In this document: one piece after another, positions 45,391 through 53,546 of the stretch
Layout of the letters: every line of letters starts with the position of its first letter
Position numbering within the stretch: the stretch's first letter is position 1
Assembly (NCBI GenBank): GCA_018241505.1
Contig: JAFEDS010000016.1
Coordinates: 620,001-684,000, forward strand
Length of the DNA: 64,000 nucleotides
Direction of reading: 5' to 3'
DNA from: Pseudomonadota bacterium
GTDB lineage: Bacteria; Pseudomonadota; Gammaproteobacteria; Steroidobacterales; Steroidobacteraceae
Made by a program: the position numbers and the translations under genes
The notes under the pieces: model-generated
Seen by the model: only the letters and a program-made list of their open reading frames with translations
What the model was told of the DNA's origin: nothing
Databases searched by the model: none

Positions 45391-46440
45391 GTGTATACCC
45401 ACTACCCTGATTTCGACGGCCACGAACTGATCACATCGCGGCAACAACCCCATGTTGGCCTGACCGCCATCATCGCCATTCATAACACACGGCTCGGGCC
45501 GGCCATTGGCGGCTGCCGCATGCTGAAATTTCCAGATGCGGAAGCCGCAATAACCGATGTACTGAGGCTCTCGCGAGGAATGACCTACAAGGCCGCAATC
45601 GCGGGGATTCCGTATGGGGGTGGGAAGGCTGTCATCATGGGCAATCCCGCAGTCGAAAAAACCTCGGCTCTAATGCACGCCATGGGCGAATTCGTCGAAA
45701 GCCTTCAGGGCCGCTTCATCACCTCTTTTGATTCCGGCACATCGCTCGAAGACGTGCGCACCATGAGCGAGCGCACGAGGTTTACCGCGGGCGCGCTGGC
45801 GGGCGCGGGCAATGCCTCGGAGTCGACGGCCTATGGGGTATTTCAATGCCTGAAGGTGGCCGTTCGATATCGCCTCGGCCGCTCGGACCTGCAGGGTCTG
45901 CACATCGCCATCCAAGGCGTCGGGAATGTTGGCTCGCGGTTGGCCCATCTATTACGGGATAGCGGGGCCGTACTCTCCATCTCGGATACAGACGCTGAGA
46001 AAGCTGCCGGTGTCGCGGCCACCACCGGCGCTCACATTGTGGATAGCGATACCATCCATCGCATCGAAGCCGACGTTTATTCCCCTTGTGCACTGGGCGG
46101 GGTTCTGTCTGCTCGAACCATTGGCGAGTTGCGCGCGAAGGTGGTCGTTGGGGGAGCCAACAATCAATTGGCGCAAAAGGAGGATGATCAACGGCTCCTC
46201 GAGGCAGGGATTGTGTATTGCCCGGACTATCTTGCCAATGCGGGCGGCATCATCGACGTTCACTATCAACGTTGTAACGGCTCCCAGGAGGCGGTCAGAA
46301 AGCATATTGAGGCGCTGCCCGAGACATTCGTCGAGGTAATGGAGCGTTCGCGCGCGCTCGGCACAGGTACCGGAGCAGTGGCGGACCGGATTGCGGAAGA
46401 GCGTTTTGGCACGGCGCAGGCTCGAGCATGCGTGCGCTGA
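45391..46440 (+). CDS. Leu/Phe/Val dehydrogenase (Glu/Leu/Phe/Val dehydrogenase family)
   Basis: NAD-dependent amino-acid dehydrogenase, 349 aa from a GTG, interconverting a branched or aromatic amino acid and its 2-oxoacid. Motifs are the substrate loop LGPAIGGCRMLKF, the catalytic Lys region LSRGMTYKAAIAGIPYGGGKAVI, and the Rossmann motif GVGNVGSRLAHLL. The C-terminal part reads CPDYLANAGGIIDVHYQ. Length and motifs fit leucine dehydrogenase better than glutamate dehydrogenase. It heads an overlapping three-gene operon (13 bases into the next gene) opposite an Lrp regulator. Confidence 0.9.
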   Translation: MYTHYPDFDGHELITSRQQPHVGLTAIIAIHNTRLGPAIGGCRMLKFPDAEAAITDVLRLSRGMTYKAAIAGIPYGGGKAVIMGNPAVEKTSALMHAMGEFVESLQGRFITSFDSGTSLEDVRTMSERTRFTAGALAGAGNASESTAYGVFQCLKVAVRYRLGRSDLQGLHIAIQGVGNVGSRLAHLLRDSGAVLSISDTDAEKAAGVAATTGAHIVDSDTIHRIEADVYSPCALGGVLSARTIGELRAKVVVGGANNQLAQKEDDQRLLEAGIVYCPDYLANAGGIIDVHYQRCNGSQEAVRKHIEALPETFVEVMERSRALGTGTGAVADRIAEERFGTAQARACVR

Positions 46441-46814
46441 CAACGATCGTTCGCGAGTACTATCAGCGGATCGACGCAAACGATGTCGATTGGGTTCTGG
46501 CCCGGTTTTCGCCGCAAGCGACCTATGACCGCGCCGGCGTGACTTACCGGGGCGCCCATGAGATCCGCGATTTCTTTTGTGTACAGCGACAGATCCGGGG
46601 TGTCCACCGGATTGAGGAGCTTTGGACAGCGGCGCCCCATGTCGTGTTTGTTTTGGGGCAGTTCAGCGGTGCAGGCGCCTCCGGGGATGCGCGTACAGTT
46701 CGCTTTTCAGACGTATGGTGGTTCGATCCCGACTCACGTATCTCGCATCGCGAGACGTTCCTGGCGCGAGGGCATGACTATGTTCGCGCTCAACAACATC
46801 GGGTGCAGACATGA
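46428..46814 (+). CDS. SnoaL-like/NTF2-fold protein
   Basis: Small NTF2-fold protein (128 aa) of the SnoaL/ketosteroid-isomerase-like superfamily. The pattern is IVREYYQRIDANDVDWVLARFSPQATYDRAGVTYRGAHEIRDFF, then a beta-sheet with VVFVLGQFSGAG and a final DVWWFDPDSRISHRETFLA. Catalytic function cannot be assigned. It overlaps the dehydrogenase gene before it and the CoA-transferase-family gene after it (4 bases), so all three are made together. Confidence 0.8.
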   Translation: MRALTTIVREYYQRIDANDVDWVLARFSPQATYDRAGVTYRGAHEIRDFFCVQRQIRGVHRIEELWTAAPHVVFVLGQFSGAGASGDARTVRFSDVWWFDPDSRISHRETFLARGHDYVRAQQHRVQT

Positions 46815-47902
46815 CAACCGCCGATGAGCACAGTGGCCCCTTGCGCGGCCTGAGAGTACTCGAGCTGACAGGAATCGGCCCAGGGCCTTGTTGCGCCATG
46901 CTGTTGGCGGACATGGGCGCCGAGGTCGTGCGCCTCGACCGGCCTGGAGGCAATGGCTGGCCGAACACCACAGTGGACCGGGGACGATACGTAATCGAAG
47001 TCGACTTGCATGAAGCTGAAGGGCGCGACCTGTGTCGGCTTGCCGCCGAGAAAGCCGACGTCCTCATCGAGGGATTCCGGCCGGGAGTCATGGAGCGGCT
47101 GGGATTGGGGCCGGACACCCTGTTGGCGCGCAATCCGCGCCTCATCTACGGGCGCATGACCGGATGGGGACAAACAGGCCCCCTGGCAAAGAGCGCGGGT
47201 CACGACATCAACTATATCGCGCTGACCGGAGCGTTGGCCGCTCTCGGCCGGCCGGGCGGTCCACCGAGCCCGCCTCTCAATCTCGTGGGCGATCTGGGTG
47301 GCGGTGCCCTGTTTCTCGCATTTGGAATTCTCGCGGCCCTATGGGAGCGGGAGCGATCCGGATCAGGACAGGTCATTGACGCTGCCATTGTGGACGGGGT
47401 TGCCTCCATGATGGGCATGTTCACCGGAATGATCACCGACCCGAGAGGCTCGCTCGATCGCGATCGCAGCCTGTTGGGTGGGGCTGCGCCCTTCTACGGC
47501 TGTTATACCTGCGCCGATGCCCGCGATCTGTGCGTGGGAGCCCTGGAGCCGAAGTTCTATCGTGAGTTGATTGAGCGCGTGGGAGCGCCTGCCGGGCTTC
47601 TCGAGGGCCAATATGAAACAGCCCATTGGCCGAGCCGCCGCGAAGCCCTCGAGAGGCTGTTTGCCACGAAGTCCCGCGACGAATGGTGCGAGCTGCTGGA
47701 AGGCAGCGATGCTTGCGTCGCACCTGTACTGACTGCCGCGGAATCCTTTTCTCATCCGCACTTCGTTCAGCGCGGCACCTACGCGGAGAGGCACGGCCTT
47801 ACTCAGCCCTCTCCGGCCCCACGGCTTTCGCGAACTCCCGGCGCCATAGCTGCAGGAGGCGACGGAAAAGACGCGCTACGAAGGTGGGGTGTGAAGGCCT
47901 GA
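46811..47902 (+). CDS. Alpha-methylacyl-CoA racemase-like family III CoA-transferase
   Basis: Protein of 363 aa in CoA-transferase family III, closest by eye to alpha-methylacyl-CoA racemase (AMACR/MCR). Family signatures are LRGLRVLELTGIGPGPCCAMLLADMGAEVVRLDRP, the His-Asp pair in GHDINYIALTGAL and the Asp in NLVGDLGGGALFLAFGI. A VLIEGFRPGVMERLGLGPDTL segment is also typical. AMACR interconverts (R)- and (S)-2-methylacyl-CoA esters, which arise in branched-chain amino-acid and sterol-side-chain breakdown. The operon with leucine dehydrogenase supports the first; the SnoaL partner does not discriminate. Confidence 0.88.
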   Translation: MTTADEHSGPLRGLRVLELTGIGPGPCCAMLLADMGAEVVRLDRPGGNGWPNTTVDRGRYVIEVDLHEAEGRDLCRLAAEKADVLIEGFRPGVMERLGLGPDTLLARNPRLIYGRMTGWGQTGPLAKSAGHDINYIALTGALAALGRPGGPPSPPLNLVGDLGGGALFLAFGILAALWERERSGSGQVIDAAIVDGVASMMGMFTGMITDPRGSLDRDRSLLGGAAPFYGCYTCADARDLCVGALEPKFYRELIERVGAPAGLLEGQYETAHWPSRREALERLFATKSRDEWCELLEGSDACVAPVLTAAESFSHPHFVQRGTYAERHGLTQPSPAPRLSRTPGAIAAGGDGKDALRRWGVKA

Positions 47903-47932
47903 TGTATTTCGACGCGGCCGATAGTCCATTGC

Positions 47933-48555
<623 letters not shown>

Positions 48556-49359
48556 TCAGGCAGCGCCCGTCATGGCAGCGAGCTCCCGCACCAGTTTCGC
48601 CGCGAGCACCGCCGTCACGCCGTCGACGTCGCGGTCGGGGTTTAATTCGACCACATCGGCGCCGGCAACCCACGCCGTCTGACGATCAAGAGCATCCAAA
48701 ACCTCGCGGACTGTCAAGCCGCCCGGCTCGTGATGAGCAACGCCCGGCGCCTCGCTTGGATCAATGCCATCCAGATCAATCGAGATATAGAGTGGTCCTT
48801 GCAGCACTGGAACGAGAGCGGGTGAGAAGCGACGGGCGGGTATCTGCTCGACGACCTGGAAACGCTGCGCCTGCTCACGCTGATGGCGATTGACGGTCCG
48901 TACACCAATCTGCACCAGGCGCCGGGCAGAGCCGCTCTCCAAGATCCGGGCAAAAGGCGATGCATGACTGCGCCTGTTGTGATCCAGATGGTCATAAAGA
49001 TCGGGGTGTGCATCGATGTGAAGGATGGATAAGGGCCCATGAAGCTTCGCCAGCGATTGCACAATCGGACAGGTAACCCAATGGTCGCCACCGATGGAGA
49101 TCGGCAGCGCACCGGCCTTCACGGCGGCGAGAATGGCAGCCGAAATGACTGCGTCGTCTTGCGGCGTTTCGGTTATCGCAAGATCCCCCATATCCTGGAT
49201 ATGCAACTCAGAGCCAATTTCGAGGCCGTTTTCAGCGGCGCTGTTACCATGCGTGCTGGCCAGTGCCGCACGGATCTGCGCGGGAGCACGAGCCGCACCT
49301 CTGAGAAAGGACGAGTTGCTATCGGAAGGAATGCCGATGAGCTGAACCTGGCGGCGCAT
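48556..49359 (-). CDS. Arginase/agmatinase-family ureohydrolase
   Basis: Mn-dependent ureohydrolase of about 267 aa from the ATG at 49359; the frame is open to 49485 but the typical N-terminus is RRQVQLIGIPSDSNSSFLRGAARAPAQIRAAL. Metal ligands are seen in GGDHWVT, HIDAHPDLYDH and SIDLDGIDPSEAPG. The enzyme removes urea or a similar group from a guanidino compound; arginase, agmatinase, formimidoylglutamase and guanidinobutyrase are all possible. P5C dehydrogenase elsewhere in the window would complete arginine-to-glutamate breakdown if this is an arginase, but the genes are 10 kb apart. Confidence 0.87.
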   Translation of the reverse strand: MRRQVQLIGIPSDSNSSFLRGAARAPAQIRAALASTHGNSAAENGLEIGSELHIQDMGDLAITETPQDDAVISAAILAAVKAGALPISIGGDHWVTCPIVQSLAKLHGPLSILHIDAHPDLYDHLDHNRRSHASPFARILESGSARRLVQIGVRTVNRHQREQAQRFQVVEQIPARRFSPALVPVLQGPLYISIDLDGIDPSEAPGVAHHEPGGLTVREVLDALDRQTAWVAGADVVELNPDRDVDGVTAVLAAKLVRELAAMTGAA

Positions 49360-49516
49360 ACGTAGTCCCCAACGCAAACCCCCATCGTAAACGATCGCGG
49401 CCCCTCTACTCCAGGCACGCCTCCACCAGGCGATCGAATGCCGGCCCACCTCGAACAAGAGCAGATAACCATCAATGCCGTACACCGCCCCTGTGTCGAG
49501 GCGCGTGTATGGAAGC

Positions 49517-49582
49517 CTATTTTAGATACACTCTCTTGTCACCCACATTGTGGACATAGAAGTTGACACTGTAGCGATCGTT
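49517..49582 (-). pseudogene. Possible remnant of a TonB-receptor C-terminus
   Basis: The minus-strand frame ending at 49517 finishes with DRYSVNFYVHNVGDKRVYLK and a stop. The pattern strongly resembles the penultimate barrel strands of TonB receptors (compare TASLFVNNVTDRRAAL and RVTLYVKNVSDDRGVL in intact receptors of this window). About 25 terminal residues and all of the rest are missing. It is a short match, so the call is tentative. Confidence 0.35.
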
Positions 49583-49659
49583 CTCGTGCTGGCGGTTGTG
49601 TCGTTGCCCATTCCGGCGACCGGATTTGCAGTTCGATGCAAAATCGGGCAGGTGGAAAC

Positions 49660-49883
49660 ACCCGTCATGGACGATGCAGGTTGCCACAGCGGACACATTC
49701 GACGCGTTCAACACGTCCTTTCGGAAAATCGAGTTTTTGGTAGGTAACAACTACTCGTCGTCGGATGCCGCCGGGATGCTCGGTGGCAACTTTCTGAACA
49801 AGATGGACGTATTCAACTACGAGACGGCGCTCGCGCTGTCCAAGACCGCCGAAACCGCGCCGGCGTTGCCTGAGGGGCCATGA
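49660..49883 (+). pseudogene. Possible remnant of a membrane-dipeptidase (M19) C-terminus
   Basis: A plus-strand frame ends FRKIEFLVGNNYSSSDAAGMLGGNFLNKMD plus a tail. The GxxYSxxDxxxxLGGNFL pattern is typical of the C-terminal helix of M19 dipeptidases. No catalytic part precedes it. It is adjacent to another possible gene fragment and a truncated toxin gene, consistent with a decayed segment. Confidence 0.35.
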
Positions 49884-49989
49884 TCTCACTTGCTCACGGC
49901 TGCATCAGTAACTTCGAACTCAATTACTACTCCCAATATAATCAGAGCTTACTGATTCAAAAAGAGGGTCACCCTGGGTCTCGCGCATC
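49884..49989. other. Non-coding AT-richer stretch
   Basis: About 100 bases between a decayed fragment and a palindromic promoter. Composition is clearly more AT-rich than the surrounding genes. No feature is recognised. Confidence 0.3.
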
Positions 49990-50035
49990 TTGATTAAGAT
50001 TATTAGCATCATATAATGATGCTATTGATCTTAAT
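49990..50035 (+). promoter_or_regulatory. Palindromic promoter-operator of AbiE-like operon
   Basis: A 43-base near-perfect palindrome spans 49993-50035. The inner arms (50004-50012 and 50016-50024) are perfect over 9 bases around ATA. The outer 11 bases add one mismatch and one G-T wobble. The centre contains TATAAT (50012-50017), and TTGATT (49990-49995) lies 16 bases upstream, giving an excellent sigma-70 promoter embedded in the dyad. AbiEi antitoxins are known to autorepress through inverted repeats, so this is a likely antitoxin operator. Confidence 0.7.
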
Positions 50036-50037
50036 AG

Positions 50038-50562
50038 AGTGAGCCGTGGCTACTGACAACGAGTGCGCGCTACACACAGGATCTCGATTTCGACCACGAT
50101 CCTCACCTACACCTCACCGTGGAGGTATCTCGTCGACGCGCGCCAGATCTCTCTCATGTGCTGAAGGTCCCCATCCAGATAGCGGATCGCACTTTGCCTC
50201 GTGTCTATGTAAGCGTCTACGACGAGCAGGCGCTTGCGGATAACAAGGTCGCAGCACTCCTCGATGAGCGTCGTACCGCCCCGCGTGACATCTACGATCT
50301 GGAACTGTTGCTATCCCGGGGCATCTGTCCCAGTCCACCGGTGATTCAGCAGTTTGGGGGCCAGGCGAAACTTACCGGCCTCATCAGCACGAAACTCGAC
50401 TTGATGGGCTGGGCACTGTTTCGGGATCAGGTCCTTCCTGCACTGCCGCGGGAGACGCAGGCCAACATCGACGAGGAGGAATACCTTGCCATGAAGCTTC
50501 GGCTCCTCAACGCAATCGAACAGTGCCTGCTCCGGCAGCCGGACGCCAACGCGCAGACATGA
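50038..50562 (+). pseudogene. AbiEii-like nucleotidyltransferase toxin, N-terminally truncated
   Basis: The reading frame opens after a stop at 50035-50037 and encodes ARYTQDLDFDHDP, the RYSxDLDF active-site motif of AbiEii/AbiGii-type toxins. The typical C-terminal half follows (LADNKVAALLDERRTAPRDIYDLELLLSRG). The preceding N-terminus with the GGTAL motif is missing, and the first standard in-frame start is the GTG at 50119, after the active-site motif. Intact toxins are usually well over 200 aa. Activity is therefore doubtful. The stop overlaps the antitoxin ATG by 4 bases. In classical AbiE the antitoxin comes first; here the order is reversed. Confidence 0.7.
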
Positions 50563-51218
50563 AATCCCTTCATTGGACAACACAGCTCGAACTGGTGTTG
50601 GCCGATCCAAACGCGTTGCGCGTTCTCGATAAATTGTCAATAGTCCGGTTAGCCAATGACGTGCGTCCTGGAGTTTCCGAGCCAACCGTGGAACGATGGA
50701 TCCAGGAAGCCGTCAGCGCAAATCGATTGCAACGAGTGGTAAGAGGACTGTATCTCAATAACCTGATCAGTCCGCCGGCGCGACTCGCGGAGGCGGCGGT
50801 GTGGTTGCGTCCAGGGGCGATAGTTTCACTGCAAACGGTACTGGGTGACTCTGGCGTGTGGAACAACTTCACTGCGTGGGTAACCGCGATCGTGCCGCTC
50901 GCGAAACGCTATACGACACCCTCGCTGGGGCGCCTCGACACAACAGGCGGAACCTTCCTGTTCCGCGGAATGCCCGAGTCGATATTGGAGGCGGGCCAAG
51001 AAGCAGATCGGCTGGCATCCAACGTCACATATCGCCGCGCGACTTCCGAAGCAGCGCTGCTGCACTGGCTTTATTTATCTGAATCCCCGCGAAGCGGTAT
51101 GTCATTTCCACCCATTGACATCAATCTCGATAGCCTGAATCTACGGAAGATTGACCGTCTTGCAAAAGCGATGCGGCTCGATGCGCCGCTGCGCACGTGG
51201 CTGCATCAGCGGCATTGA
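50559..51218 (+). CDS. AbiEi-family type IV antitoxin
   Basis: Protein of 219 aa from the ATG at 50559 (ATGA overlap with the toxin). The N-terminal winged helix (RVLDKLSIVRLANDVRPGVSEPTVERWIQEAVSANRLQRVVRGLYLN) is the AbiEi antitoxin DNA-binding domain. The C-terminal half has the family motif RRATSEAALLHWLYLSESPRSGMSFPPIDINLDSLNL. It appears intact, unlike its toxin partner, and may still bind the upstream palindrome. In AbiE systems the antitoxin acts as a transcriptional repressor of its own operon. Confidence 0.83.
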   Translation: MKSLHWTTQLELVLADPNALRVLDKLSIVRLANDVRPGVSEPTVERWIQEAVSANRLQRVVRGLYLNNLISPPARLAEAAVWLRPGAIVSLQTVLGDSGVWNNFTAWVTAIVPLAKRYTTPSLGRLDTTGGTFLFRGMPESILEAGQEADRLASNVTYRRATSEAALLHWLYLSESPRSGMSFPPIDINLDSLNLRKIDRLAKAMRLDAPLRTWLHQRH

Positions 51219-51246
51219 TACCATCCACGAAAGGAACCCGAACGGG

Positions 51247-51672
51247 CTAGTCCGCGGGTAACACCAGCTCGGCCCCCTTCTTCTTCAACAAGACCACGAG
51301 GAACTTCGCCGGCTTCGTGGCGCTCGCGTTGCGACCGACGGTGTGCACATCATTGGGACCTTCATAGAAAGTCTGCCCTGCCGTCAACGTGACCTCCTTA
51401 CCGCCCCTGACTCCCATGACAATCGAGCCCTCCAGCACGTAAACGAGGGCGTGCGCATCGTGACGGTGGACCGGGTCCACTGCGCCTGGGGGATATGTGA
51501 CGGTGATCATCACCAGTTCCTTCCCTGGTACATCCGCCAGCTCCTTGAGCATGAGTGGGGCCACCACCGCCGATCGCACTTCGGACGCAGGCGTCGCTCC
51601 AACTGCAGGCGACGTATGTTGTGCGCCGAACGCAAGAACCAGTGCTATTCCAAGACTCCTGAGCTTTGACAT
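51247..51672 (-). CDS. Exported cupin-domain protein
   Basis: Small periplasmic cupin of about 141 aa from the ATG at 51672, signal peptide ending SPAVGA. Cupin motif 1 is PPGAVDPVHRHDAHALVYVLEGSI, with HRHDAH as metal ligands. Motif 2 is GQTFYEGPNDVHTVGRN. Such single-cupin proteins bind a metal and a small molecule; substrate unknown. It is the downstream partner of the unknown gene at 51732 on the same strand (59-base gap). Confidence 0.85.
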   Translation of the reverse strand: MSKLRSLGIALVLAFGAQHTSPAVGATPASEVRSAVVAPLMLKELADVPGKELVMITVTYPPGAVDPVHRHDAHALVYVLEGSIVMGVRGGKEVTLTAGQTFYEGPNDVHTVGRNASATKPAKFLVVLLKKKGAELVLPAD

Positions 51673-51731
51673 GATTACACCACTGTTAGTGACTATGAAG
51701 AGAAGTCCAAAATCGTGCGAGTGTTGACTTT

Positions 51732-52604
51732 TCATTGCTTGCGAGCGCCGGCAAGCCATATCGCGACATTGAGGACATAACGATGCACTGAAGCAAGAGC
51801 TTCGGGCTCGCGCAACATCGCATCTCCCGCAGGCTCCGTGACAAACGTCGGACACCCTCTGCGCGGATCCCAGTTGTAATCGGTAAAGTGATGGAAGCTG
51901 CTCTCGGCGATAGCGCGCCCCTCGCCGGATGAGCCTTCGAATGCCACCGCTAGATTGAACGACCGGCCCGTAACCTTGCTCTTTCCTCGGGCGATGACGC
52001 GCGCATCCAGTCTTTCCGGCGCACTCACTGCACCCTCGTGCGGATGACTCGGCAGGAATCTCAGTGCGCCTGTCGGCGAGGACGGATCAACGAGGACAGG
52101 GTGAACGGCGCCCACAACCTCAACCTGCTGGAAATCGCCGTTGGCACCGGAATGGAAGTTCGGCCAATCGATCTGTGTCGTATACGGATCGTCTCTCTGC
52201 AACGGAAAGACTGGATCCAGATTTTTCGTGTGGAAGTGATGGGCGGCTCCGACACCGTTCAAGTTGCACACTGAACTGCCCAAATCCATGTGGTCCCGAG
52301 TCACCAACAGGCCCCCGCCGCGTCTGCGAAACTCGCCAATCGCCGCGCACTCCTCCGACCTGAGACCGCTTCCCGTATCCACGGCAAACAGCCACATCTC
52401 ATCGAAGTCGCTTCGATCGAGTGTCGAGAGAACCGGATCTGGAGCCGCCAGCGACGCCCGATCACGGGCCGCAACAGCTAACAAAGGCTTTCCGGACGCA
52501 TCCTGCTGCTGGCGGAAAAACTTCGCGAGCAACTCGAAGCGAGCAATGGACCAGTCGTCCGGCGTTGAGACAATGGTCGTTTGCAGCAGGATCTTGATGG
52601 TCAT
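51732..52604 (-). CDS. Conserved-looking protein of unknown function
   Basis: I do not recognise this 290-aa protein with confidence (ATG at 52604). The N-terminal half looks like a Rossmann or amidotransferase-like fold (MTIKILLQTTIVSTPDDWSIARFELLAKFF, and FDEMWLFAVDTGSGLRSEECAAIGEFRRRGGGLLVTRDHMDLG). This resembles ThuA/GATase-like proteins. His-rich segments follow (GVGAAHHFHTKN, ESSFHHFTDYNWD). No signal peptide. It is divergent from the NmrA-like gene across an operator-rich region. Confidence 0.65.
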   Translation of the reverse strand: MTIKILLQTTIVSTPDDWSIARFELLAKFFRQQQDASGKPLLAVAARDRASLAAPDPVLSTLDRSDFDEMWLFAVDTGSGLRSEECAAIGEFRRRGGGLLVTRDHMDLGSSVCNLNGVGAAHHFHTKNLDPVFPLQRDDPYTTQIDWPNFHSGANGDFQQVEVVGAVHPVLVDPSSPTGALRFLPSHPHEGAVSAPERLDARVIARGKSKVTGRSFNLAVAFEGSSGEGRAIAESSFHHFTDYNWDPRRGCPTFVTEPAGDAMLREPEALASVHRYVLNVAIWLAGARKQ

Positions 52605-52625
52605 GGGCGACTCAGTTGCAGGGTC

Positions 52626-52653
52626 TTTACTCGCGACCAATTAAGGATATTAT
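52626..52653 (+). promoter_or_regulatory. Sigma-70-like promoter for NmrA-like gene
   Basis: TTTACT (52626-52631) and TATTAT (52648-52653) are separated by 16 bases. The -10 hexamer lies inside the first of two operator-like dyads, so repressor binding would block the promoter. Confidence 0.55.
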
Positions 52654-52686
52654 ACATCCTCGTGGATGTAAAACATCCTTAATTGG
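52637..52686. promoter_or_regulatory. Tandem Rrf2-type operator (GGATRT-N3-ACATCC twice) in a larger palindrome
   Basis: Two 15-base dyads, 52645-52659 (GGATATTATACATCC) and 52664-52678 (GGATGTAAAACATCC), are spaced by 4 bases. The outermost arms CCAATTAAGGAT (52637-52648) and ATCCTTAATTGG (52675-52686) are perfectly inverted. A similar dyad sits at the Rrf2 gene promoter (54073-54087), which identifies the Rrf2 protein as the probable binder. Confidence 0.65.
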
Positions 52687-52783
52687 CTGGTTACCCGCCG
52701 CACGGCGGCCATACCCCAGGCGCTTTGCATCGGCGTACAGTGATTACTGAGCGCTCGTTGGGTCCATCAGCGGAGAACAGCTT

Positions 52784-53536
52784 ATGAAAATAGTGATTAT
52801 TGGCGGAACCGGCCTGATTGGTTCCAAGACCGCGGGCCGCCTGCGCAAGAAGGGGCACGAGGTGGTTGCCGCCGCGCCGAATACCGGAGTCAATACCATC
52901 ACCGGCGAAGGCCTGGACGCGGCACTCGAAGGTGCCGAGGTGGTGATCGACCTCGCCAACTCCCCCTCCTTCGAGGACGAGCCTGTGCTCGAGTTCTTCC
53001 GGACGTCGGGCAAAAACCTGACTGCCGCGGAAAAGCGAGCCCACGTGAAACACCACGTCGCACTTTCTATCGTCGGCACGGATCGGCTGCCGGACAGCGG
53101 CTATCTTCGAGCCAAGGTCGCACAGGAAAAGATCATTCGGGAATCCGGCATTCCCTATACGATCGTGCGCTCCACGCAGTTCATGGAATTCCTGGGCGGC
53201 ATTGCCCAGACGAATACGGTCGGCGAAACGATCCGCCTGCCAACCGGGTACCTCCAGCCGATCGCATCCGATGATGTCGCCGATTTCGTGACGGCGGCCG
53301 CTCTTGCGGCGCCGATCAATGGCCTGATCGAAATTTCCGGTCCAGAGCGAGAGCGTCTTTGCGATTTCGTCGCCCGTTACCTCAGGGCCATCGGAGACGC
53401 CCGCACCGTCATCGCTGATTCCAATGCCAGGTACTTCGGGACCCAACTGGAGGACGGTTCGCTCGTCTCCGACCAAAATCCGCGCATCGGGCGCATTAAC
53501 TTCGACCAATGGTTCGCGAACACTTCCCGAAAATGA
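52784..53536 (+). CDS. NmrA-like/atypical SDR NAD(P)-binding protein
   Basis: Atypical short-chain dehydrogenase-like protein, 250 aa. The nucleotide-binding motif is MKIVIIGGTGLIGSKTAGRLRKKGHEVV. The family core is VKHHVALSIVGTDRL, GYLRAKVAQEKIIRESGIPYTIVRSTQFMEF, where the usual YxxxK is reduced to Y-L-R-A-K. Relatives reduce small molecules or sense the NAD(P) redox state. It is convergent with the Rrf2 gene, and both promoters share an operator motif, as in the Streptomyces RsrR-NmrA pair. Confidence 0.87.
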   Translation: MKIVIIGGTGLIGSKTAGRLRKKGHEVVAAAPNTGVNTITGEGLDAALEGAEVVIDLANSPSFEDEPVLEFFRTSGKNLTAAEKRAHVKHHVALSIVGTDRLPDSGYLRAKVAQEKIIRESGIPYTIVRSTQFMEFLGGIAQTNTVGETIRLPTGYLQPIASDDVADFVTAAALAAPINGLIEISGPERERLCDFVARYLRAIGDARTVIADSNARYFGTQLEDGSLVSDQNPRIGRINFDQWFANTSRK

Positions 53537-53546
53537 TCCGTTGCGT

